Shown one piece after another: positions 7,903 to 15,551 of a stretch of DNA of 15,947 nucleotides. The stretch lies in assembly GCA_903960725.1 (NCBI GenBank), contig CAJCBY010000055.1:1-15947 (forward strand), read 5' to 3'. A model generated the notes under the pieces. That model saw only the letters and a list, made by a program, of their open reading frames with translations. It made no database searches and had not been told where the DNA came from. The position numbers and the translations under genes were made by a program. The stretch comes from an uncultured Cytophagaceae bacterium (lineage in GTDB: Bacteria > Bacteroidota > Bacteroidia > Cytophagales > Spirosomataceae). Numbering within the stretch: the first letter of the stretch is position 1; every line of letters starts with the position of its first letter.

Positions 7903-8793
7903 ATGAAATCAAATAGAGGTTATTTAGTATGGGCGGGACTATGTTTTATAGTCGTAAATGCGCTTCTTTTTATATATGGTTATTCTCCCTATAATTTTAC
8001 AATAGGAGGATTTGAGCTGAAAAAAATTGTTAATTCGACCGTAGACCAAGTAAGCGTAGAAGATCAAATTTTGGCAGAATCCATTAAAATAGATTCCCCT
8101 AAAATAGCCCTTAAAGATACCGTAGTTCGCCTTGCTGATTCGAAGAGTGATTCGATTGTAGACGAAATAGTCAGTTTGCCTACTTCTCTAAAAGCAGATA
8201 GTTCGTTGAATGATTCTACGCATCATCGAATTTTATTGTTAGGGGATTCTGAAGCAGGGGGTATCAAAAATGTGTTAAACGATTACTGCCTAAGCAATGG
8301 ACATAAACTCGTTGCTACGCTCGAATGGTACTCTGCCACCTCTGTTAATTTTGCGAAAGCAGATACGATTTCTAAATTAATTGCTCGATATAAGCCTACC
8401 TATGTCATTGTTTTATTTGGCTTAAATGAAGTATTAGCTAGAGATGGTGCGAATAGGAGAGCCATGGCTAAGTTGTTCCAAAAACGCTTAAGGAAAGTAC
8501 CTTATGCCTGGATTGGGCCTACAAATTGGGGACAAGACTTTGTAGTAACAGATGCTTTTCGTGCTGCTGCTGATTCAGCTGCCTTTTTTTCATCGAAATC
8601 ATTAGCCTTACCTAAGTCGAGCGATGGTAGACATCCCTCTCTTTCGGGCTATCGGATTTGGATGGCCAATATTGCAAATTGGCTCCAAACTTCAGCAAGA
8701 TGGAAAATGAAAATGTTACCGCCTAATCGAACAGGCTATCCTAGAAAATTCAAATCGATTGTATTTAATGCTGCAGAATTTAGAGGTTATTGA
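7903..8793 (+). CDS. Membrane-anchored SGNH-fold protein, candidate acyltransferase partner
   Basis: The 296-residue product has one N-terminal transmembrane segment (about residues 8-26) and a Ser/Asp-rich linker to about residue 105. A periplasmic SGNH domain follows. Block I is LLLGDSE with nucleophile Ser116, block III is LFGLNEV with Asn175, and block V is SDGRHPS with Asp241 and His244. I do not see the usual block II glycine in the stretch EWYSATSVNFA. The C-terminal 45 residues are basic and lie past the catalytic His. Its gene overlaps the MBOAT gene by 26 bases. Membrane-anchored SGNH proteins encoded next to an MBOAT, as in PatB or AlgJ systems, usually accept the acyl group from the MBOAT and pass it to a polymer. 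That makes transferase a better guess than esterase, but it is inference. Confidence 0.8.
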   Translation: MKSNRGYLVWAGLCFIVVNALLFIYGYSPYNFTIGGFELKKIVNSTVDQVSVEDQILAESIKIDSPKIALKDTVVRLADSKSDSIVDEIVSLPTSLKADSSLNDSTHHRILLLGDSEAGGIKNVLNDYCLSNGHKLVATLEWYSATSVNFAKADTISKLIARYKPTYVIVLFGLNEVLARDGANRRAMAKLFQKRLRKVPYAWIGPTNWGQDFVVTDAFRAAADSAAFFSSKSLALPKSSDGRHPSLSGYRIWMANIANWLQTSARWKMKMLPPNRTGYPRKFKSIVFNAAEFRGY

Positions 8794-10258
8794 GTTGTTA
8801 AAAGGGATACCCTTCGAACAATTAATTCGTGATTTATTTTTGTATTCAACTAAGGAACCTTGGTTTTTTACTGAATTCTCTTTTCTATTTATTTTTGGAA
8901 TTTTTGTTTTTTTCTACGCGCTTCTATTTGATTGGAACATTGTTCGTAAATGTTATTTAGTTGCTTTTAGTTTATTTTTTTATTACAAATCGAGCGGACC
9001 TTTTTTAGCTCTCTTTCTAACTCAAGTCACCTGTGATTATGTATTTGCTCATTGGATACAAAAGAAAGAGGGTGTCACAAAGAAATTTATTGGGATCCTC
9101 GCCATCCTATTTAGTCTCTCTTTTTTACTGTATTTCAAATACGCTAATTTCTTTATTGCGAATACAAATGCTCTTTTGCTTACCCACTTTGACTTTATTG
9201 ATCTATTCCTGCCTATCGGTATTTCGTTTTATACCTTTCAATCCATTTCTTATTTAGTGGATGTATATAGAGGAGAAATTAAAGCATCTACTAATTTCTT
9301 AGATTATGCCTTTTATATGACCTTTTTTCCCCATTTAGTGGCGGGACCCATTGTTAGAGCAAGTGATTTTTTAGGGCAAGTAAACCATCCGACAAGACCC
9401 ACAGCACTTGTATTTAAGGAAAGTTTTGTGCGCATTATTTTAGGATTAATTAAGAAATTATTCATTGCAGATTACCTGGCAAAATATGTAGATATGGTTT
9501 TTGCAACACCGTCTTTTTATTCTGGAGGAGAAAACTTACTGGGTGTTTTAGCGTATACTTTTCAGATCTATTTCGATTTTTCCGGTTATTCTGACATTGC
9601 CATTGGTTTAGCTCTTTTAGTGGGGTATCGATTAAAAGAGAATTTTGAGAACCCCTATAATTCGACGAATATCACTGTTTTTTGGCGCAAGTGGCATATC
9701 TCTTTATCATCTTGGCTTCGTGATTATGTATACATACCGCTGGGGGGTAATCGCAAAGGGGAATTTAATACCTATTTGTTCTTATTAATCACGATGCTCG
9801 TAGGCGGGTTTTGGCATGGGGCATCTTGGAAATTTGTGTTCTGGGGTTTTGCTCATGGCATCGCACTTGGGGCACATAAATTGATTAAAAATCACTTACC
9901 TGATCATTTTTTGATGAAGGGTATTGGGTGGCTTAGTACCTTCGTCTTCGTTTCATTTTGTTGGATATTCTTTAGAGCGAATGATTTTAATTCTGCCATT
10001 GAAATAATTGAACGTATTATTCAACATACGCAATGGGTTGATTTCAAAGGATTCTGGTATTCGCGTTTTGAGCTTTCTGTATTAATTCTAGCTGTATTTG
10101 CGGTCGTTTTAATTCCTTTGCATTGGAAGAAATGGAGTATTGAACGGCTTTATTATATACCGGCTTTCTTCTGGATATTTTTCTTATTCGTTTCTTTGCA
10201 GTTAATTATTCAATTTAGAGACGAGGTAGTTCAACCATTTATCTATTTTCAATTTTGA
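8768..10258 (+). CDS. AlgI/DltB-type MBOAT acyltransferase
   Basis: This polytopic membrane protein (496 residues from this ATG) carries the AlgI-type MBOAT hallmarks. These are FWRKWHISLSSWLRDYVYIP starting near residue 305, the following PLGGN, and GGFWHGASW with the expected essential histidine at about 350. An earlier membrane motif, FLPIGISFYTFQSISYLVD, is also typical. The length matches the usual 460-510. Such proteins move an acyl group, typically acetyl, across the inner membrane for attachment to exported polymers such as alginate, peptidoglycan or teichoic acid. The start is uncertain. A TTG at 8759 and a TTG at 8795 are in frame, the last with AGAGG eight bases before it. I chose the ATG at 8768, which overlaps the upstream gene by 26 bases. 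Flanking SGNH genes are its probable partners. Confidence 0.92.
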   Translation: MLQNLEVIELLKGIPFEQLIRDLFLYSTKEPWFFTEFSFLFIFGIFVFFYALLFDWNIVRKCYLVAFSLFFYYKSSGPFLALFLTQVTCDYVFAHWIQKKEGVTKKFIGILAILFSLSFLLYFKYANFFIANTNALLLTHFDFIDLFLPIGISFYTFQSISYLVDVYRGEIKASTNFLDYAFYMTFFPHLVAGPIVRASDFLGQVNHPTRPTALVFKESFVRIILGLIKKLFIADYLAKYVDMVFATPSFYSGGENLLGVLAYTFQIYFDFSGYSDIAIGLALLVGYRLKENFENPYNSTNITVFWRKWHISLSSWLRDYVYIPLGGNRKGEFNTYLFLLITMLVGGFWHGASWKFVFWGFAHGIALGAHKLIKNHLPDHFLMKGIGWLSTFVFVSFCWIFFRANDFNSAIEIIERIIQHTQWVDFKGFWYSRFELSVLILAVFAVVLIPLHWKKWSIERLYYIPAFFWIFFLFVSLQLIIQFRDEVVQPFIYFQF

Positions 10259-11667
10259 GAAAGGCACTCTTTTTCTTGTTAGTAGCCTTTACTTCCTTTG
10301 GTCAGAGCGATTCGACTGTAATTTGTCTGCCATGCAATCAAATTATAGAAGATCAGGCATTTACTAAATTGAAGAATACGTGGAAAAAGAGACCTATTAA
10401 AATTGTTCATTTAGGAGATTCCCATATTCAAATTGGTTATTTCTCTGCTCAAATTAGAGAGATACTAAATTCAATTGGGGATTTGAAAGGATCTGGAATT
10501 ACGTTTCCTTATTCTTTGGCCAAAAGTGTGGATGGTGCAATCTATAAAGCGAAAAAAAATGGTAGATGGGATGGTGAAAATATTCTTTCTACTAGACCCA
10601 AATTAGACATAAGCCTTACTGGTTATTCCATAAAAACGCTTGATTCAAATGCCAGTATTAGTTTTCAATTCAAGGACCCTAAATTTAATTTTTCTGAATT
10701 GAAAATATGGTATAATACGGACAGCTTGTCGTTTACGCCATCCCTAGGGGATAATTTTGAATTAAAGGAAATAGTCAGAACGAATGGGAAAATAGGTTTT
10801 GCTCGATTTAGTAGAAAAAATCCCATCACACAATTTGAGTTAAAATTGATTAAATCAGATTCGTCCGCTAAAGAATTTCAGTTACATGGACTTGATTTCA
10901 TTACGACTAATTCCGATTTTGAATATCATTCATTAGGCGTGGTAGGTGCGCAATTTACCCACCTTATTCAGCATACGATTCTTTGGAAAGAGCATATGAA
11001 AATGCTTAATCCTGATCTTCTTATTATTTCCTATGGAACGAATGAAGCCTACAATGGAAATTTTGATTCGAATGTCTATTCGAAACAAATCAATCGATTT
11101 TTGAATGAAATTAGAGAGGTAGTCCCCTCTGTTTCTATTCTATTAACGAGTCCTCCAGACACGAGAAGTAGAAATAGGATTCCTAAAATGCAGAATACCA
11201 TTATTGAATCTCAATCGAAAATTCAGAGTTCTTTTTATGATCTAAATAAAGTGATGGGTGGTTTTGGCTCATTTCAGCCATGGTATGAGAATGACTTTTT
11301 CTTGAAGGATAAATTACACCTAAATAAAGCGGGTTATCAATTACAGGCAAAGCTTTTTATGCTAGCCTTAATTGGTCAGCTGAAGTCTAATAAGCACCTT
11401 GATGAGCTGATATCTCAGGTAGCGGAAAAAAGTAGACTAGTAGTTAGAAAAACGAGCGTGCAAGATACCGTGGTGAAAGATTCTATACGCCTTGTTATTC
11501 CGGAGAAAAAAGTGGTTGAAAAATCGATTTATCACAAGGTTAAATCGGGGGATACATTCTATAGCATTTCCAAGAAATACCATATTTCTGTAGACGTTCT
11601 TATTGCGCGAAACCGTAAAAAGAAATCGACTGCACTTCAACTGGGTGACAGGATTAGGATTAAGTAA
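10255..11667 (+). CDS. Exported SGNH hydrolase with inserted domain and C-terminal LysM (Ape1-like)
   Basis: The 470-residue product begins at a TTG whose bases overlap the MBOAT stop (TTGA); the signal peptide (about 1-17, ending FTSFGQ) starts exactly there, so I trust this start. The SGNH domain is split. Block I is VHLGDSHIQ with Ser56. Block III is SYGTNEA with Asn263, and block V is KDKLHLNKAG with Asp352 and His355. Between them, residues about 115-220 form a beta-rich insert, followed by HSLGVVGAQ at about 225-233. This layout resembles O-acetylpeptidoglycan esterase Ape1 of Neisseria, where a carbohydrate-binding-like domain interrupts the SGNH fold. A Ser/Lys-rich linker leads to one LysM (about 425-470, KSGDTFYSISKKYHIS). 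It is probably a wall-bound de-O-acetylase or transferase, and motifs alone do not decide which. Confidence 0.87.
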   Translation: MRKALFFLLVAFTSFGQSDSTVICLPCNQIIEDQAFTKLKNTWKKRPIKIVHLGDSHIQIGYFSAQIREILNSIGDLKGSGITFPYSLAKSVDGAIYKAKKNGRWDGENILSTRPKLDISLTGYSIKTLDSNASISFQFKDPKFNFSELKIWYNTDSLSFTPSLGDNFELKEIVRTNGKIGFARFSRKNPITQFELKLIKSDSSAKEFQLHGLDFITTNSDFEYHSLGVVGAQFTHLIQHTILWKEHMKMLNPDLLIISYGTNEAYNGNFDSNVYSKQINRFLNEIREVVPSVSILLTSPPDTRSRNRIPKMQNTIIESQSKIQSSFYDLNKVMGGFGSFQPWYENDFFLKDKLHLNKAGYQLQAKLFMLALIGQLKSNKHLDELISQVAEKSRLVVRKTSVQDTVVKDSIRLVIPEKKVVEKSIYHKVKSGDTFYSISKKYHISVDVLIARNRKKKSTALQLGDRIRIK

Positions 11668-11703
11668 TTTTTTACTATATTTAGTCCAAAACCTGTTTAA
11701 TCT
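11668..11703 (+). promoter_or_regulatory. Possible promoter before the Gfo/Idh gene
   Basis: This 36-base AT-rich gap is the longest break between plus-strand genes after 1580 and separates the envelope operon from the sugar-oxidation genes. TATATTTA at 11676-11683 matches seven of eight positions of the Bacteroidota -7 pattern TAnnTTTG, but I see no good upstream TTG element. A run of six Ts at 11668-11673 has no stem before it, so a terminator is not supported. A new promoter here is plausible, not shown. Confidence 0.25.
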
Positions 11704-12960
11704 ATGTCAATTTCAAGAAGGAAATTTTTAGGACAATCTGTTCTAGGTTTGGCTGCATTCAGCATTGTGCCACGCCACGTATTAGGAAAGGGCTTTTTAG
11801 CGCCATCTGATCAATTAACTAAAGCGATTATAGGTACCGGAGGAATGGGTCGGGGGCATATTCCATATGCAGGAACGCGGGTGGTTGCGCTTTGTGATGT
11901 AGATAAAAAAAATCTACAGCTTGGATTGGATAAAGTGGAGAAGGGCGTTAAATCATTCCACGATTACCGGGAAATGATTCAATTGCCAGAAGTAGATATT
12001 GTGCATGTAGCAACTCCACCTCATTGGCATGGAATTATGGCGGCGGATGCAGCGAGAGCGGGGAAAGACATTTGGTGTGAGAAGCCGATGACACGAACTA
12101 TAGGAGAGGGAAAACGCTTAAAAGAAGCCGTTCAGCAACACGGTCGAATTTTCAGATTGAATACTTGGTTCCGTTTTGAAGGAAATTTCTATGGAATGAA
12201 CACTACAGTGAAGCCGATGAAGAAGGTGGTTGATTCGGGCCTTTTGGGCTGGCCGTTGAAGTTTACGGTGAGTAAGCATACGGGTTTTGATTGGAAATTT
12301 TACTGGGTAGGGAAGACAGATTTGACGCCGCAGCCCGTGCCTTTGGAATTAGATTATGAGAGCTGGTTAGGTCCTGCACCATACAAACCTTATAACGTCC
12401 ATCGGACGCACCAAACTTTCCGCGGATATTGGGATTATGATGGAGGTGCTTTAGGTGATATGGGACAGCATTATATGGACCCGATTCAATACATGTTAGG
12501 TAAGGATAATGAGTCGCCGGTATACATCGAAGTGGATGCCCCCGTACAAGATAAAGATGCCGTGGGGATCTTTAATCGCATTACGTATACCTATGCAGAT
12601 GGTTGTCAAATCGTCTTAGATGGAGAGGCAAAAGACGAGAAAGTGGCTTACATTGAAGGTCCTAAAGGAAAATTGTACCGTAATATGCAGTCAGATATTC
12701 CAGATTTGGCCAAAAAATTAGCCGAGTTTCCTGATCCTGTGATGCAACAAACGGACTTTGTTGATTCGGTAAAAAATCGCAAAAAATTTGCGCTGAATGA
12801 GGAAAATGGACACCGTTCTTGCACCTTGATTAACCTAGGTTTAATCGCGATGCGGGTACACCGAAATTTAAAATTCGACCCAATCAATCAAGTAATCGTA
12901 GGGGATGATGAGGCGAACCGCCTAATGGATCAACCGATGCGTGCACCTTATATATTGTAA
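11704..12960 (+). CDS. Tat-exported Gfo/Idh/MocA-family oxidoreductase
   Basis: This 418-residue NAD(P)-dependent oxidoreductase begins with a twin-arginine signal (SRRKFLGQ, then a hydrophobic stretch to about residue 28), so it folds with its cofactor in the cytoplasm and acts in the periplasm. The Rossmann motif is GTGGMGRGH (44-52), with the cofactor-selecting acid in VALCDVD (61-67). EKP at 126-128 is the conserved family motif that includes the catalytic lysine. GGALGDMGQHYMD ends near residue 259, with His256 in the usual active-site position. The C-terminal half is the expected beta-sheet domain. The neighbouring gene encodes DUF1080 domains and starts one base downstream, a pairing common in Bacteroidota. 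This points to oxidation of a sugar hydroxyl, plausibly C3 of a glycoside, but the substrate is not visible in the sequence. Confidence 0.9.
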   Translation: MSISRRKFLGQSVLGLAAFSIVPRHVLGKGFLAPSDQLTKAIIGTGGMGRGHIPYAGTRVVALCDVDKKNLQLGLDKVEKGVKSFHDYREMIQLPEVDIVHVATPPHWHGIMAADAARAGKDIWCEKPMTRTIGEGKRLKEAVQQHGRIFRLNTWFRFEGNFYGMNTTVKPMKKVVDSGLLGWPLKFTVSKHTGFDWKFYWVGKTDLTPQPVPLELDYESWLGPAPYKPYNVHRTHQTFRGYWDYDGGALGDMGQHYMDPIQYMLGKDNESPVYIEVDAPVQDKDAVGIFNRITYTYADGCQIVLDGEAKDEKVAYIEGPKGKLYRNMQSDIPDLAKKLAEFPDPVMQQTDFVDSVKNRKKFALNEENGHRSCTLINLGLIAMRVHRNLKFDPINQVIVGDDEANRLMDQPMRAPYIL

Positions 12961-12961
12961 A

Positions 12962-15547
12962 ATGATGAGATATCTACTTCTATTTTTATTGGTTAGTTCT
13001 GCTGTATTCGCACAAGATGCGAGTCGGGTAGAACAAAATCGCTTACGTTCTTTAGCAGAGAAAGGGGATTTTAAAAGCCAGAAATCTGCCGCTTATGCTT
13101 TAAAAGGCGCCTATGATCCTACGCAAGTTACGGAATCATTTATCCAATCTATTTCAAAAAATAAAGCAGAATTGTTAGCCTATTTAGCGATTGGTTTGAC
13201 AGAAAATGCGGAGATGCAGACCTTGGCTCATTTGGATGCTGTAGTTTGGTTACAACGCTATGCTTCAGCGAGACCGCAAGTGATGGCGTTTATCTTGAAG
13301 AACTATTTAGGAGCTCCTCGTGATGTGAATGCATTGAAGTTAGCGAGCAAGACGTGGGACGTCACTCATTCAACTGCTTTTGTGAAAGCGATTGGTACCT
13401 ATAATGCTTCGTGGGCAGTACCAGCTATTCCGGCCGGATATTCAAAAGAAAAAGCGTTGGCCTTGTTGCAAGTAGGGGGTGTGAGTAATTTACCTTCTGT
13501 ATGGACATTATTAGCTGTCTCAGCTGAGGCTAATTTTGAAATAGCTGATTTTTGTACCTCCTTAAAGGCGAATGATTTTTTCAGAAAAGCCGTAGAAAGC
13601 TACGAAAGTGCAAGTTTAGCACAGAAAACGATACTACTTGTTTATGGATCGGCCCGTCAATGGCCGGAAGTAAAACCTTTAGTTTGGCGTTCTGTTCAAT
13701 CTAATTTACCTACGCGGGCATCGGGTTTTTATGCCTTGCCTTATTGGGCTGGTGTAGCTGATTTTGATATCATCGCAGGGAAGTTAGGCCATACTGAATT
13801 AGCCCTTGAGGTAAAGGCATTACAGCAGGCGATGACTAACATCACAAAGCAAGACGGAACTTTAAATAGTAAAATAACGGCGTTTGCCTTGAAGGCCGGT
13901 CAAAAATCGAACTGGATTCCATTTGTACAAGAACTAGAAAACTTAGGTTGGTTGTATTTGGAGGCCAAAAAGACCAAAAATGAAGAGGCCATCCGTGCCT
14001 ACGCACGCATTAACGCTAAATTATTTAAAAATGTAGAACAGCAGGTATTAAACTACCGCAATGCGCTGGATTTAACGACTAATTTAGAGACAAGAGAGCA
14101 AATTTATAGGGGCCTAGCAAAATGCAATTCCTTGTCAGCGATGCGTACGCTTTACCTAGGTTTGAAAGATCCCAATGTGCGCCAAAACGCAGCAGAAGGG
14201 TTAGCATCTCTTTATTTAGCTAATCCTGATTTCAGAGGTCAAATGACCAAGGATTGGGTGCAAGAAGGGTTAAATCTAGTGTCTGATCCAGCCACTCGCG
14301 AGAAATTAACGGACGCATTCAAAATCTCAGATCGCGGATTCTATTCCATGTACAATGGCCAGGATTTACGTGGTTGGAAAGGTTTAGTAGCTAATCCTGT
14401 AAAAAGACGCTTATTATCAGCAGATACCTTGGCCTTGTTACAAGTGAAAGCAGATGAAGTGATGCGCTCTGGATGGGAAGCCAAAGGGGAGGAGCTACAT
14501 TTTACGGGCCATGGTGATAATTTGTGTTCTGTAAAAGACTACCAAGACTTTGAAATGTATGTCGATTGGAAAATTGAAAAAGAAGGCGATGCAGGCATTT
14601 ATTTGAGAGGGTCACCTCAAGTACAGATTTGGGATACAGCGCTGACAAGAGTAGGTGCTCAGGTGGGTTCTGGTGGTTTGTATAATAATCAAATTAACCC
14701 GCGTAATCCTTTAAAAGTGGCAGATAATCCTGTTGAAGAATGGAATACTTTCCGCATTATCATGAAAGGGGAGCGCGTAACAGTGTATCTGAATGGAGAA
14801 TTAGTGGTGGACAAAGCGATTTTGGAAAATTATTGGGATCGTAAAATACCGATTTTCCTGAAAGATGCTATTGAATTACAAGCACATGGAAATCATATCG
14901 TTTACCGCAATATTTATGTCAAAGAATTACAACCTGAGGTAGTTTATACTGCTCCAGAAGGCGATTTTACGACTTTATTTGATGGTGCATCGCTATTTAA
15001 TTGGACCGGAAATACGACGGATTATTTCCCGTCTAACGGAGAATTAGTCGTAGATCCTAAGCGCGGGGGGAAAGGGAATTTATATACCAAAAAAGAATAC
15101 GGGGACTTTCACCTCAAGTTTGATTTTCAATTAACTCCTGGAGCAAATAATGGCTTGGGAATTCGCACTCCCTTAGAAGGGGATGCAGCGTATGTGGGGA
15201 TGGAATTACAGATTTTGGACAATACCTCTCCCTTGTATGCAAAACTTCAACCTTATCAATACCATGGATCAGTTTATGGGATCATTGCGGCAAAACAAGG
15301 ATTCTTGAAGCCGGTAGGGGAGTGGAATGAGGAAGAAGTAATCGCGCAGGGAAGTAAAATTAAAGTAATTTTAAATGGTGACGTAATTCTAGATGGCGAT
15401 ATTGCGCTAGCAACGAAAGAGGGAACGGCGGACCACAAAGAACATCCCGGATTGTTAAACAAAACGGGACACATTGGGTTTTTAGGTCATGGTTCTCCAT
15501 TGAAGTTTAAAAACATACGAATTAAAGAATTGATCAAGAAAAAATAA
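12962..15547 (+). CDS. Exported protein with helical N-terminal half and two DUF1080 domains
   Basis: From the ATG at 12962 the product has 861 residues; a GTG 21 bases earlier is possible but places the signal peptide (MMRYLLLFLLVSSAVFAQ) internally, so I reject it. Residues about 20-455 are alpha-helical, with HEAT/TPR-like stretches such as TREQIYRGLAKCNSLSAM and DPNVRQNAAEGLASLYLA. Two PF06439 domains follow, at about 458-657 and 667-861. The first has YNGQDLRGW and GDAGIYLRGSPQVQIWD; the second has LFDGASLFNWTG, NNGLGIRT and GMELQILD. The family is named for 3-keto-disaccharide hydrolase activity, adopts a lectin-like jelly roll and is usually exported. With the oxidoreductase one base upstream, cleavage of a 3-keto-glycoside in the periplasm is a reasonable inference. 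The role of the helical half is unknown. Confidence 0.88.
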   Translation: MMRYLLLFLLVSSAVFAQDASRVEQNRLRSLAEKGDFKSQKSAAYALKGAYDPTQVTESFIQSISKNKAELLAYLAIGLTENAEMQTLAHLDAVVWLQRYASARPQVMAFILKNYLGAPRDVNALKLASKTWDVTHSTAFVKAIGTYNASWAVPAIPAGYSKEKALALLQVGGVSNLPSVWTLLAVSAEANFEIADFCTSLKANDFFRKAVESYESASLAQKTILLVYGSARQWPEVKPLVWRSVQSNLPTRASGFYALPYWAGVADFDIIAGKLGHTELALEVKALQQAMTNITKQDGTLNSKITAFALKAGQKSNWIPFVQELENLGWLYLEAKKTKNEEAIRAYARINAKLFKNVEQQVLNYRNALDLTTNLETREQIYRGLAKCNSLSAMRTLYLGLKDPNVRQNAAEGLASLYLANPDFRGQMTKDWVQEGLNLVSDPATREKLTDAFKISDRGFYSMYNGQDLRGWKGLVANPVKRRLLSADTLALLQVKADEVMRSGWEAKGEELHFTGHGDNLCSVKDYQDFEMYVDWKIEKEGDAGIYLRGSPQVQIWDTALTRVGAQVGSGGLYNNQINPRNPLKVADNPVEEWNTFRIIMKGERVTVYLNGELVVDKAILENYWDRKIPIFLKDAIELQAHGNHIVYRNIYVKELQPEVVYTAPEGDFTTLFDGASLFNWTGNTTDYFPSNGELVVDPKRGGKGNLYTKKEYGDFHLKFDFQLTPGANNGLGIRTPLEGDAAYVGMELQILDNTSPLYAKLQPYQYHGSVYGIIAAKQGFLKPVGEWNEEEVIAQGSKIKVILNGDVILDGDIALATKEGTADHKEHPGLLNKTGHIGFLGHGSPLKFKNIRIKELIKKK

Positions 15548-15551
15548 ACCT

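Noticed and set aside
9033..9257. Second plus-strand frame within the MBOAT gene
   Set aside because: Hydrophobic residues arise from the T-rich membrane-protein codons read out of frame; the MBOAT frame is strongly supported.
8768..10258. MBOAT taken as part of an alginate operon (AlgI)
   Set aside because: No alginate polymerase, epimerase or export genes are nearby; the LysM and glucosaminidase neighbours favour a wall substrate.
11660..11703. T-run after the SGNH-LysM gene considered as a terminator
   Set aside because: There is no inverted repeat immediately before the T-run, so an intrinsic terminator is not supported.
12941..12961. GTG start for the DUF1080 protein
   Set aside because: It would overlap the upstream gene and put seven extra residues before a normal signal peptide; the ATG at 12962 fits better.
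11437..15474. Minus-strand frames at 11437-11640, 12648-12887 and 15274-15474
   Set aside because: All are opposite conserved domains (LysM, Gfo/Idh C-terminal domain, DUF1080) and are not independent genes.
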